Source: Henricia sp. BOLD:AAB3569
Taxonomy: Eukaryota; Echinodermata; Asteroidea; Spinulosida; Echinasteridae
Length of the DNA: 64,000 nucleotides
Reading direction: 5' to 3'
Assembly: GCA_037783545.1 (NCBI GenBank)
Contig: JBBELK010001504.1
Location: forward strand, 62,001 to 126,000
How positions within the stretch are numbered: position 1 is the first letter of the stretch; each line of letters opens with the position of its first letter. The notes below the pieces were generated by a model. The model had not been told where the DNA came from. It searched no databases and saw only the letters and a list, made by a program, of their open reading frames with translations. A program made the position numbers and the translations under genes. Below, in pieces: positions 23,941 to 36,669 of this stretch.

Positions 23941-25714
23941 ATGCAAAATTTGAAGTTCGTCGGAACATTTTTCGACCTCCAAATTTGCCGACGTTTGGAC
24001 CACACTTTGACCAAAATCCCGTCCCAAACTGGGCCGTGTCAACGACAGTCCGAAGGACTGAGCATGCGCATGAGTCAGGAGTACACCAAAGAGGTGTGTA
24101 CAGACAGCCACAGGTTGCGGGAGCATCCAGGAAGCGCCAACCCCTTTTTTTTCTAAACTCTGAAATTTCTCTGCCATTTCCCGGCGAAAGTCTGTCAATT
24201 TTTTAGGACAAGTGCGCAATATAGAGTCTTTGGAGCATGCAAAATTTGAAGTTCGTCGGAACATTTTTCGACCTCCAAATTTGCCGACGTTTGGACCACA
24301 CTTTGACCAAAATCCCGTCCCAAACTGGGCCGTGTCAACGACAGTCCGAAGGACTGAGCATGCGCACGAGTCAGGAGTACACCAAAGAGGTGTGTACAGA
24401 CAGCCACAGGTTTCGAGAGCAACCAGGAAGCGCCAACCCATTTTTTTCCAAACTCTGAAATTTCTCTGCCATTTCCCGGCGAAAGTCTGTCAATTTTTTA
24501 GGACAAGTGCGCAATATAGAGTCTTTGGAGCATGAACAATTTGAAGTTCGTCGGAACATTTTTCGACCTCCAAATTTGCCGACGTTAGGACCACACTTTG
24601 ACCAAAATCCCGTCCCAAACTGGGCCGTGTCAACGACAGTCCGAAGGACTGAGCATGCGCACGAGTCAGGAGTACACCAAAGAGGTGTGTACCGACAGCC
24701 ACAGGTTGCGGGAGCAACCAGGAAGCGCCAACCCCTTTTTTTTCTAAACTCTGAAATTTCTCTGCCATTTCCCGGCGAAAGTCTGTCAATTTTTTAGGAC
24801 AAGTGCGCAATATAGAGTCTTTGGAGCATGCAAAATTTGAAGTTCGTCGGAACATTTTTCGACCTCCAAATTTGCCGACGTTTGGACCACACTTTGACCA
24901 AAATCCCGTCCCAAACTGGGCCGTGTCAACGACAGTCCGAAGGACTGAGCATGCGCACGAGTCAGGAGTACACCAAAGAGGTGTGTACAGACAGCCACAG
25001 GTTGCGGGAGCATCCAGGAAGCGCCAACCCCTTTTTTTTCTAAACTCTGAAATTTCTCTGCCATTTCCCGGCGAAAGTCTGTCAATTTTTTAGGACAAGT
25101 GCGCAATATAGAGTCTTTGGAGCATGCAAAATTTGAAGTTCGTCGGAACATTTTTCGACCTCCAAATTTGCCGACGTTTGGACCACACTTTGACCAAAAT
25201 CCCGTCCCAAACTGGGCCGTGTCAACGACAGTCCGAAGGACTGAGCATGCGCACGAGTCAGGAGTACACCAAAGAAGTGTGTACAGACAGCCACAGGTTT
25301 CGGGAGCAACCAGGAAGCGCCAACCCCTTTTTTTCTAAACTCTGAAATTTCTCTGCCATTTCCCGGCGAAAGTCTGTCAATTTTTTAGGACAAGTGCGCA
25401 ATATAGAGTCTTTGGAGCATGCAAAATTTGAAGTTCGTCGGAACATTTTTCGACCACCAAATTTGCCGACGTTTGGACCACACTTTGACCAAAATCCCGT
25501 CCCAAACTGGGCCGTGTCAACGACAGTCCGAAGGACTGAGCATGCGCACGAGTCAGGAGTACACCAAAGAGGTGTGTACAGACAGCCACATGTTGCGGGA
25601 GCATCCAGGAAGCGCCAACCCCTTTTTTTTCCAAACTCTGAAATTTCTCTGCCATTTCCCGGCGAAATTCTGTCAATTTTTTAGGACAAGTGCGCAATAT
25701 AGAGTCTTTGGAGC
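23941..25714. repeat. Recurrence of units 67-72 at offset about 4,431 bp (15 monomers)
   Basis: Units 82-87 repeat the order of units 67-72 (19,509-21,280): plain unit, TTTCGAGAG type, GTTAGG/ACCGACAG type (24,585), plain unit, AAAGAAGTG type (25,275), CGACCACC + CACATGTTGCG + CGAAATTCTG type (25,452-25,672). Differences include GCATGAGTC at 24,068, CTGAGC rather than CTAAGC, and an intact boundary before unit 87. The GTTAGG unit here is the last in the window; that marker occurs only from 3.3 to 24.6 kb. Confidence 0.82.
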
Positions 25715-27788
25715 ATGAACAATTTGAAGTTCGTCGGAACATTTTTCGACCTCCAAATTTGCCGACGTTTGGACCACACTTTGACCAAAATCCCGTCCCA
25801 AACTGGGCCGTGTCAACGACAGTCCGAAGGACTGAGCATGCGCACGAGTCAGGAGTACACCAAAGATGTGTGTACAGACAGCCACAGGTTGCGGGAGCAA
25901 CCAGGAAGCGCCAACCCCTTTTTTTTCTAAACTCTGAAATTTCTCTGCCATTTCCCGGCGAAAGTCTGTCAATTTTTTAGGACAAGTGCGCAATATAGAG
26001 TCTTTGGAGCATGCAAAATTTGAAGTTCGTCGGAACATTTTTCGACCTCCAAATTTGCCGACGTTTGGACCACACTTTGACCAAAATCCCGTCCCAAACT
26101 GGGCCGTGTCAACGACAGTCCGAAGGACTGAGCATGCGCACGAGTCAGGAGTACACCAAAGAGGTGTGTACAGACAGCCACAGGTTGCGGGAGCATCCAG
26201 GAAGCGCCAACCACTTTTTTTTCTAAACTCTGAAATTTCTCTGCCATTTCCCGGCGAAAGTCTGTCAATTTTTTAGGACAAGTGCGCAATATAGAGTCTT
26301 TGGAGCATGCAAAATTTGAAGTTCGTCGGAACATTTTTCGACCTCCAAATTTGCTGACGTTTGGACCACACTTTGACCAAAATCCCGTCCCAAACTGGGC
26401 GGTGTCAACGACAGTCCGAAGGACTGAGCATGCGCCCGAGTCAGGAGTACACCAAAGAGGTGTGTACAGACAGCCACAGGTTGCGGGAGCATCCAGGAAG
26501 CGCCAACCCCTTTTTTTTCTAAACTCTGAAATTTCTCTGCCATTTCCCGGCGAAAGTCTGTCAATTTTTTAGGACAAGTGCGCAATATAGAGTCTTTGGA
26601 GCATGCACAATTTGAAGTTCGTCGGAACATTTTTCGACCTCCAAATTTGCCGACGTTTGGACCACACTTTGACCAAAATCCAGTCCCAAACTGGGCCGTG
26701 TCAACGACAGTCCGAAGGACTGAGCATGCGCACGAGTCAGGAGTACACCAAAGAGGTGTGTACAGACAGCCACAGGTTGCGGGAGCAACCAGGAAGCGCC
26801 AACCCCTTTTTTTTCCTAAACTCTGAAATTTCTCTGCCATTTCCCGGCGAAAGTCTGTCAATTTTTTAGGACAAGTGCGCAATATAGAGTCTTTGGAGCA
26901 TGCAAAATTTGAAGTTCGTCGGAACATTTTTCGACATCCAAATTTGCCGACGTTTGGACCACACTTTGACCAAAATCCCGTCCCAAACTGGGCCGTGTCA
27001 ACGACAGTCCGAAGGACTGAGCATGCGCACGAGTCAGGAGTACACCAAAGAGGTGTGTACAGACAGCCACAGGTTGCGGGAGCATCCAGGAAGCGCCAAC
27101 CCCTTTTTTTTCTAAACTCTGAAATTTCTCTGCCATTTCCCGGCGAAAGTCTGTCAATTTTTTAGGACAAGTGCGCAATATAGAGTCTTTGGAGCATGCA
27201 CAATTTGAAGTTCGTCGGAACATTTTTCGACCTCCAAATTTGCCGACGTTTGGACCACACTTTGACCAAAATCCAGTCCCAAACTGGGCCGTGTCAACGA
27301 CAGTCTGAAGGACTGAGCATGCGCACGAGTCAGGAGTACACCAAAGATGTGTGTACAGACAGCCACAGGTTGCGGGAGCAACCAGGAAGCGCCAACCCCT
27401 TTTTTTTCCTAAACTCTGAAATTTCTCTGCCATTTCCCGGCGAAAGTCTGTCAATTTTTTAGGACAAGTGCGCAATATAGAGTCTTTGGAGCATGCAAAA
27501 TTTGAAGTTCGTCGGAACATTTTTCGACCTCCAAATTTGCCGACGTTTGGACCACACTTTGACCAAAATCCAGTCCCAAACTGGGCCGTGTCAACGACAG
27601 TCCGAAGGACTGAGCATGCGCACGAGTCAGGAGTACACCAAAGAGGTGTGTACAGACAGCCACAGGTTGCGGGAGCATCCAGGAAGCGCCAACCACTTTT
27701 TTTTCTAAACTCTGAAATTTCTCTGCCATTTCCCGGCGAAAGTCTGTCAATTTGTTAGGACAAGTGCGCAATATAGAGTCTTTGGAGC
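25715..27788. repeat. Transition zone: appearance of AAAGATGTG and CCAGTCCC markers
   Basis: Units 88 to 94. AAAGATGTG first appears at 25,863 and CCAGTCCC (for CCCGTCCC) at 26,680. Both mark the next 9 kb. Unit 90 carries three private substitutions: TTGCTGACG at 26,352, GGGCGGTG at 26,398 and GCGCCCGAG at 26,433. Unit 92 has CGACATCC at 26,934. Units 91-94 alternate CACAATTTG/GCAACC with AAAATTTG/GCATCC. CCACTTTT occurs at 26,212 and 27,694. Confidence 0.8.
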
Positions 27789-30700
27789 ATGCAAAATTTG
27801 AAGTTCGTCGGAACATTTTTCGACCTCCAAATTTGCCGACGTTTGGACCACACTTTGACCAAAATCCCGTCCCAAACTGGGCCGTGTCAACGACAGTCCG
27901 AAGGACTGAGCATGCGCACGAGTCAGGAGTACACCAAAGAGGTGTGTACAGACAGCCACAGGTTGCGGGAGCATCCAGGAAGCGCCAACCCCTTTTTTTT
28001 CTAAACTCTGAAATTTCTCTGCCATTTCCCGGCGAAAGTCTGTCAATTTTTTAGGACAAGTGCGCAATATAGAGTCTTTGGAGCATGCACAATTTGAAGT
28101 TCGTCGGAACATTTTTCGACCTCCAAATTTGCCGACGTTTGGACCACACTTTGACCAAAATCCAGTCCCAAACTGGGCCGTGTCAACGACAGTCCGAAGG
28201 ACTGAGCATGCGCACGAGTCAGGAGTACACCAAAGATGTGTGTACAGACAGCCACAGGTTGCGGGAGCAACCAGGAAGCGCCAACCCCTTTTTTTTCCTA
28301 AACTCTGAAATTTCTCTGCCATTTCCCGGCGAAAGTCTGTCAATTTTTTAGGACAAGTGCGCAATATAGAGTCTTTGGAGCATGCAAAATTTGAAGTTCG
28401 TCGGAACATTTTTCGACCTCCAAATTTGCCGACGTTTGGACCACACTTTGACCAAAATCCCGTCCCAAACTGGGCCGTGTCAACGACAGTCCGAAGGACT
28501 GAGCATGCGCACGAGTCAGGAGTACAGCAAAGAGGTGTGTACAGACAGCCACAGGTTGCGGGAGCATCCAGGAAGCGCCAACCCCTTTTTTTTCTAAACT
28601 CTGAAATTTCTCTGCCATTTCCCGGCGAAAGTCTGTCAATTTTTTAGGACAAGTGCGCAATATAGAGTCTTTGGAGCATGCAAAATTTGAAGTTCGTCGG
28701 AACATTTTTCGACCTCCAAATTTGCCGACGTTTGGACCACACTTTGACCAAAATCCCGTCCCAAACTGGGCCGTGTCAACGACAGTCCGAAGGACTGAGC
28801 ATGCACACGAGTCAGGAGTACATCAAAGAGGTGTGTACAGACAGCCACAGGTTGCGGGAGCATCCAGGAAGCGCCAACCCCTTTTTTTCTAAACTCTGAA
28901 ATTTCTCTGCCATTTCCCGGCGAAAGTCTGTCAATTTTTTAGGACAAGTGCGCAATATAGAGTCTTTGGAGCATGCAAAATTTGAAGTTCGTCGGAACAT
29001 TTTTCGACCTCCAAATTTGCCGACGTTTGGACCACACTTTGACCAAAATCCCGTCCCAAACTGGGCCGTGTCAACGACAGTCCGAAGGACTGAGCATGCG
29101 CACGAGTCAGGAGTACATCAAAGAGGTGTGTACAGACAGCCACAGGTTGCGGGAGCATCCAGGAAGCGCCAACCCCTTTTTTTTCTAAACTCTGAAATTT
29201 CTCTGCCATTTCCCGGCGAAAGTCTGTCAATTTTTTAGGACAAGTGCGCAATATAGAGTCTTTGGAGCATGCAAAATTTGAAGTTCGTCGGAACATTTTT
29301 CGACCTCCAAATTTGCCGACGTTTGGACCACACTTTTACCAAAATCCCGTCCCAAACTGGGCCGTGTCAACGACAGTCCGAAGGACTGAGCATGCGCACG
29401 AGTCAGGAGTACACCAAAGAGGTGTGTACAGACAGCCACAGGTTGCGGGAGCATCCAGGAAGCGCCAACCCCTTTTTTTTCTAAACTCTGAAATTTCTCT
29501 GCCATTTCCCGGCGAAAGTCTGTCAATTTTTTAGGACAAGTGCGCAATATAGAGTCTTTGGAGCATGCAAAATTTGAAGTTCGTCGGAACATTTTTCGAC
29601 CTCCAAATTTGCCGACGTTTGGACCACACTTTGACCAAAATCCCGTCCCAAACTGGGCCGTGTCAACGACAGTCCGAAGGACTGAGCATGCGCACGAGTC
29701 AGGAGTACATCAAAGAGGTGTGTACATACAGCCACAGGTTGCGGGAGCATCCAGGAAGCGCCAACCCCTTTTTTTTCTAAACTCTGAAATTTCTCTGCCA
29801 TTTCCCGGCGAAAGTCTGTCAATTTTTTAGGACAAGTGCGCAATATAGAGTCTTTGGAGCATGCAACATTTGAAGTTCGTCGGAACATTTTTCGACCTCC
29901 AAATTTGCCGACGTTTGGACCACACTTTGACCAAAATCCCGTCCCAAACTGGGCCGTGTCAACGACAGTCCGAAGGACTGAGCATGCGCACGAGTCAGGA
30001 GTACACCAAAGAGGTGTGTACAGACAGCCACAGGTTGCGGGAGCATCCAGGAAGCGCCAACCACTTTTTTTTCTAAACTCTTAAATTTCTCTGCCATTTC
30101 CCGGCGAAAGTCTGTCAATTTTTTAGGACAAGTGCGCAATATAGAGTCTTTGGAGCATGCAAAATTTGAAGTTCGTCGGAACATTTTTCGACCTCCAAAT
30201 TTGCCGACGTTTGGACCACACTTTGACCAAAATCCCGTCCCAAACTGGGCCGTGTCAACGACAGTCCGAAGGACTGAGCATGCGCACGAGTCAGGAGTAC
30301 ACCAAAGAGGTGTGTACAGACAGCCACAGGTTGCGGGAGCATCCAGGAAGCGCCAACCCCTTTTTTTCTAAACTCTGAAATTTCTCTGCCATTTCCCGGC
30401 GAAAGTCTGTCAATTTTTTAGGACAAGTGCGCAATATAGAGTCTTTGGAGCATGCACAATTTGAAGTTCGTCGGAACATTTTTCGACCTCCAAATTTGCC
30501 GACGTTTGGACCACACTTTGACCAAAATCCAGTCCCAAACTGGGCCGTGTCAACGACAGTCCGAAGGACTGAGCATGCGCACGAGTCAGGAGTACACCAA
30601 AGATGTGTGTACAGACAGCCACAGGTTGCGGGAGCAACCAGGAAGCGCCAACCCCTTTTTTTTCCTAAACTCTAAAATTTCTCTGCCATTTCCCGGCGAA

Positions 30701-31340
30701 AGTCTGTCAATTTTTTAGGACAAGTGCGCAATATAGAGTCTTTGGAGCATGCAAAATTTGAAGTTCGTCGGAACATTTTTCGACCTCCAAATTTGCCGAC
30801 GTTTGGACCACACTTTGACCAAAATCCCGTCCCAAACTGGGCCGTGTCAACGACAGTCCGAAGGACTGAGCATGCGCACGAGTCAGGAGTACAGCAAAGA
30901 GGTGTGTACAGACAGCCACAGGTTGCGGGAGCATCCAGGAAGCGCCAACCCCTTTTTTTTCTAAACTCTGAAATTTCTCTGCCATTTCCCGGCGAAAGTC
31001 TGTCAATTTTTTAGGACAAGTGCGCAATATAGAGTCTTTGGAGCATGCAAAATTTGAAGTTCGTCGGAACATTTTTCGACCTCCAAATTTGCCGACGTTT
31101 GGACCACACTTTGACCAAAATCCCGTCCCAAACTGGGCCGTGTCAACGACAGTCCGAAGGACTGAGCATGCGCACGAGTCAGGAGTACATCAAAGAGGTG
31201 TGTACAGACAGCCACAGGTTGCGGGAGCATCCAGGAAGCGCCAACCCCTTTTTTTTCTAAACTCTGAAATTTCTCTGCCATTTCCCGGCGAAAGTCTGTC
31301 AATTTTTTAGGACAAGTGCGCAATATAGAGTCTTTGGAGC
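27789..31340. repeat. 12-monomer higher-order repeat, copy 1 (3,552 bp)
   Basis: Units 95-106. Order of markers: plain; CCAGTCCC + AAAGATGTG + CCTAAAC; TACAGCAAAG (28,525); GCACACGAG + TACATC + T7 (28,805); TACATC; CTTTTACC (29,334); TACATC + GTACATACAG (29,726); CAACATTTG + CCAC-T8 + CTTAAATT (29,866-30,082); plain T7; CCAGTCCC + CTCTAAAATTT (30,672); TACAGCAAAG (30,892); TACATC (31,188). The next copy begins immediately after. This is the clearest true higher-order repeat in the window. Confidence 0.9.
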
Positions 31341-34300
31341 ATGCAAAATTTGAAGTTCGTCGGAACATTTTTCGACCTCCAAATTTGCCGACGTTTGGAC
31401 CACACTTTGACCAAAATCCCGTCCCAAACTGGGCCGTGTCAACGACAGTCCGAAGGACTGAGCATGCGCACGAGTCAGGAGTACACCAAAGAGGTGTGTA
31501 CAGACAGCCACAGGTTGCGGGAGCATCCAGGAAGCGCCAACCCCTTTTTTTTCTAAACTCTGAAATTTCTCTGCCATTTCCCGGCGAAAGTCTGTCAATT
31601 TTTTAGGACAAGTGCGCAATATAGAGTCTTTGGAGCATGCACAATTTGAAGTTCGTCGGAACATTTTTCGACCTCCAAATTTGCCGACGTTTGGACCACA
31701 CTTTGACCAAAATCCAGTCCCAAACTGGGCCGTGTCAACGACAGTCCGAAGGACTGAGCATGCGCACGAGTCAGGAGTACACCAAAGATGTGTGTACAGA
31801 CAGCCACAGGTTGCGGGAGCAACCAGGAAGCGCCAACCCCTTTTTTTTCCTAAACTCTGAAATTTCTCTGCCATTTCCCGGCGAAAGTCTGTCAATTTTT
31901 TAGGACAAGTGCGCAATATAGAGTCTTTGGAGCATGCAAAATTTGAAGTTCGTCGGAACATTTTTCGACCTCCAAATTTGCCGACGTTTGGACCACACTT
32001 TGACCAAAATCCCGTCCCAAACTGGGCCGTGTCAACGACAGTCCGAAGGACTGAGCATGCGCACGAGTCAGGAGTACAGCAAAGAGGTGTGTACAGACAG
32101 CCACAGGTTGCGGGAGCATCCAGGAAGCGCCAACCCCTTTTTTTTCTAAACTCTGAAATTTCTCTGCCATTTCCCGGCGAAAGTCTGTCAATTTTTTAGG
32201 ACAAGTGCGCAATATAGAGTCTTTGGAGCATGCAAAATTTGAAGTTCGTCGGAACATTTTTCGACCTCCAAATTTGCCGACGTTTGGACCACACTTTGAC
32301 CAAAATCCCGTCCCAAACTGGGCCGTGTCAACGACAGTCCGAAGGACTGAGCATGCACACGAGTCAGGAGTACATCAAAGAGGTGTGTACAGACAGCCAC
32401 AGGTTGCGGGAGCATCCAGGAAGCGCCAACCCCTTTTTTTCTAAACTCTGAAATTTCTCTGCCATTTCCCGGCGAAAGTCTGTCAATTTTTTAGGACAAG
32501 TGCGCAATATAGAGTCTTTGGAGCATGCAAAATTTGAAGTTCGTCGGAACATTTTTCGACCTCCAAATTTGCCGACGTTTGGACCACACTTTGACCAAAA
32601 TCCCGTCCCAAACTGGGCCGTGTCAACGACAGTCCGAAGGACTGAGCATGCGCACGAGTCAGGAGTACATCAAAGAGGTGTGTACAGACAGCCACAGGTT
32701 GCGGGAGCATCCAGGAAGCGCCAACCCCTTTTTTTTCTAAACTCTGAAATTTCTCTGCCATTTCCCGGCGAAAGTCTGTCAATTTTTTAGGACAAGTGCG
32801 CAATATAGAGTCTTTGGAGCATGCAAAATTTGAAGTTCGTCGGAACATTTTTCGACCTCCAAATTTGCCGACGTTTGGACCACACTTTTACCAAAATCCC
32901 GTCCCAAACTGGGCCGTGTCAACGACAGTCCGAAGGACTGAGCATGCGCACGAGTCAGGAGTACACCAAAGAGGTGTGTACAGACAGCCACAGGTTGCGG
33001 GAGCATCCAGGAAGCGCCAACCCCTTTTTTTTCTAAACTCTGAAATTTCTCTGCCATTTCCCGGCGAAAGTCTGTCAATTTTTTAGGACAAGTGCGCAAT
33101 ATAGAGTCTTTGGAGCATGCAAAATTTGAAGTTCGTCGGAACATTTTTCGACCTCCAAATTTGCCGACGTTTGGACCACACTTTGACCAAAATCCCGTCC
33201 CAAACTGGGCCGTGTCAACGACAGTCCGAAGGACTGAGCATGCGCACGAGTCAGGAGTACATCAAAGAGGTGTGTACATACAGCCACAGGTTGCGGGAGC
33301 ATCCAGGAAGCGCCAACCCCTTTTTTTTCTAAACTCTGAAATTTCTCTGCCATTTCCCGGCGAAAGTCTGTCAATTTTTTAGGACAAGTGCGCAATATAG
33401 AGTCTTTGGAGCATGCAACATTTGAAGTTCGTCGGAACATTTTTCGACCTCCAAATTTGCCGACGTTTGGACCACACTTTGACCAAAATCCCGTCCCAAA
33501 CTGGGCCGTGTCAACGACAGTCCGAAGGACTGAGCATGCGCACGAGTCAGGAGTACACCAAAGAGGTGTGTACAGACAGCCACAGGTTGCGGGAGCATCC
33601 AGGAAGCGCCAACCACTTTTTTTTCTAAACTCTTAAATTTCTCTGCCATTTCCCGGCGAAAGTCTGTCAATTTTTTAGGACAAGTGCGCAATATAGAGTC
33701 TTTGGAGCATGCAAAATTTGAAGTTCGTCGGAACATTTTTCGACCTCCAAATTTGCCGACGTTTGGACCACACTTTGACCAAAATCCCGTCCCAAACTGG
33801 GCCGTGTCAACGACAGTCCGAAGGACTGAGCATGCGCACGAGTCAGGAGTACACCAAAGAGGTGTGTACAGACAGCCACAGGTTGCGGGAGCATCCAGGA
33901 AGCGCCAACCCCTTTTTTTTCTAAACTCTGAAATTTCTCTGCCATTTCCCGGCGAAAGTCTGTCAATTTTTTAGGACAAGTGCGCAATATAGAGTCTTTG
34001 GAGCATGCACAATTTGAAGTTCGTCGGAACATTTTTCGACCTCCAAATTTGCCGACGTTTGGACCACACTTTGACCAAAATCCAGTCCCAAACTGGGCCG
34101 TGTCAACGACAGTCCGAAGGACTGAGCATGCGCACGAGTCAGGAGTACACCAAAGATGTGTGTACAGACAGCCACAGGTTGCGGGAGCAACCAGGAAGCG
34201 CCAACCCCTTTTTTTTCCTAAACTCTAAAATTTCTCTGCCATTTCCCGGCGAAAGTCTGTCAATTTTTTAGGACAAGTGCGCAATATAGAGTCTTTGGAG

Positions 34301-34893
34301 CATGCAAAATTTGAAGTTCGTCGGAACATTTTTCGACCTCCAAATTTGCCGACGTTTGGACCACACTTTGACCAAAATCCCGTCCCAAACTGGGCCGTGT
34401 CAACGACAGTCCGAAGGACTGAGCATGCGCACGAGTCAGGAGTACAGCAAAGAGGTGTGTACAGACAGCCACAGGTTGCGGGAGCATCCAGGAAGCGCCA
34501 ACCCCTTTTTTTTCTAAACTCTGAAATTTCTCTGCCATTTCCCGGCGAAAGTCTGTCAATTTTTTAGGACAAGTGCGCAATATAGAGTCTTTGGAGCATG
34601 CAAAATTTGAAGTTCGTCGGAACATTTTTCGACCTCCAAATTTGCCGACGTTTGGACCACACTTTGACCAAAATCCCGTCCCAAACTGGGCCGTGTCAAC
34701 GACAGTCCGAAGGACTGAGCATGCGCACGAGTCAGGAGTACATCAAAGAGGTGTGTACAGACAGCCACAGGTTGCGGGAGCATCCAGGAAGCGCCAACCC
34801 CTTTTTTTTCTAAACTCTGAAATTTCTCTGCCATTTCCCGGCGAAAGTCTGTCAATTTTTTAGGACAAGTGCGCAATATAGAGTCTTTGGAGC
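31341..34893. repeat. 12-monomer higher-order repeat, copy 2 (3,553 bp)
   Basis: Units 107-118 repeat the copy-1 order exactly at offset 3,552-3,553 bp: TACAGCAAAG at 32,077, GCACACGAG at 32,355, CTTTTACC at 32,886, GTACATACAG at 33,278, CTTAAATT at 33,633, CTCTAAAATTT at 34,225, TACATC at 34,741. The only difference I noticed is the T-tract of the ninth unit (T7 in copy 1, T8 here), which accounts for the extra base. Confidence 0.9.
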
Positions 34894-36669
34894 ATGCAAC
34901 ATTTGAAGTTCGTCGGAACATTTTTCGACCTCCAAATTTGCCGACGTTTGGACCACACTTTGACCAAAATCCCGTCCCAAACTGGGCCGTGTCAACGACA
35001 GTCCGAAGGACTGAGCATGCGCACGAGTCAGGAGTACACCAAAGAGGTGTGTACAGACAGCCACAGGTTGCGGGAGCATCCAGGAAGCGCCAACCACTTT
35101 TTTTTCTAAACTCTGAAATTTCTCTGCCATTTCCCGGCGAAAGTCTGTCAATTTTTTAGGACAAGTGCGCAATATAGAGTCTTTGGAGCATGCAAAATTT
35201 GAAGTTCGTCGGAACATTTTTCGACCTCCAAATTTGCCGACGTTTGGACCACACTTTGACCAAAATCCCGTCCCAAACTGGGCCGTGTCAACGACAGTCC
35301 GAAGGACTGAGCATGCGCACGAGTCAGGAGTACACCAAAGAGGTGTGTACAGACAGCCACAGGTTGCGGGAGCATCCAGGAAGCGCCAACCCCTTTTTTT
35401 CTAAACTCTGAAATTTCTCTGCCATTTCCCGGCGAAAGTCTGTCAATTTTTTAGGACAAGTGCGCAATATAGAGTCTTTGGAGCACGCACAATTTGAAGT
35501 TCGTCGGAACATTTTTCGACCTCCAAATTTGCCGACGTTTGGACCACACTTTGACCAAAATCCAGTCCCAAACTGGGCCGTGTCAACGACAGTCCGAAGG
35601 ACTGAGCATGCGCACGAGTCAGGAGTACACCAAAGATGTGTGTACAGACAGCCACAGGTTGCGGGAGCAACCAGGAAGCGCCAACCCCTTTTTTTTCCTA
35701 AACTCTAAAATTTCTCTGCCATTTCCCGGCGAAAGTCTGTCAATTTTTTAGGACAAGTGCGCAATATAGAGTCTTTGGAGCATGCAAAATTTGAAGTTCG
35801 TCGGAACATTTTTCGACCTCCAAATTTGCCGACGTTTGGACCACACTTTGACCAAAATCCCGTCCCAAACTGGGCCGTGTCAACGACAGTCCGAAGGACT
35901 GAGCATGCGCACGAGTCAGGAGTACAGCAAAGAGGTGTGTACAGACAGCCACAGGTTGCGGGAGCATCCAGGAAGCGCCAACCCCTTTTTTTTCTAAACT
36001 CTGAAATTTCTCTGCCATTTCCCGGCGAAAGTCTGTCAATTTTTTAGGACAAGTGCGCAATATAGAGTCTTTGGAGCATGCAAAATTTGAAGTTCGTCGG
36101 AACATTTTTCGACCTCCAAATTTGCCGACGTTTGGACCACACTTTGACCAAAATCCCGTCCCAAACTGGGCCGTGTCAACGACAGTCCGAAGGACTGAGC
36201 ATGCGCACGAGTCAGGAGTACATCAAAGAGGTGTGTACAGACAGCCACAGGTTGCGGGAGCATCCAGGAAGCGCCAACCCCTTTTTTTTCTAAACTCTGA
36301 AATTTCTCTGCCATTTCCCGGCGAAAGTCTGTCAATTTTTTAGGACAAGTGCGCAATATAGAGTCTTTGGAGCATGCAAAATTTGAAGTTCGTCGGAACA
36401 TTTTTCGACCTCCAAATTTGCCGACGTTTGGACCACACTTTTACCAAAATCCCGTCCCAAACTGGGCCGTGTCAACGACAGTCCGAAGGACTGAGCATGC
36501 GCACGAGTCAGGAGTACACCAAAGAGGTGTGTACAGACAGCCACAGGTTGCGGGAGCATCCAGGAAGCGCCAACCCCTTTTTTTTCTAAACTCTGAAATT
36601 TCTCTGCCATTTCCCGGCGAAAGTCTGTCAATTTTTTAGGACAAGTGCGCAATATAGAGTCTTTGGAGC
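34894..36669. repeat. Partial third copy of the 12-monomer unit, shifted by five monomers
   Basis: Units 119-124: CAACATTTG + CCAC-T8 (34,898), plain T7, CCAGTCCC + AAAGATGTG + CTCTAAAATTT (35,485-35,710), TACAGCAAAG (35,925), TACATC (36,221), CTTTTACC (36,439). The first five match units 8-12 of the higher-order repeat, which begin five monomers earlier in copy 2; the sixth matches unit 6. The order therefore shows an out-of-register exchange. Unit 121 has GAGCACGCAC (35,484) in place of GAGCATGCAC. Confidence 0.8.
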
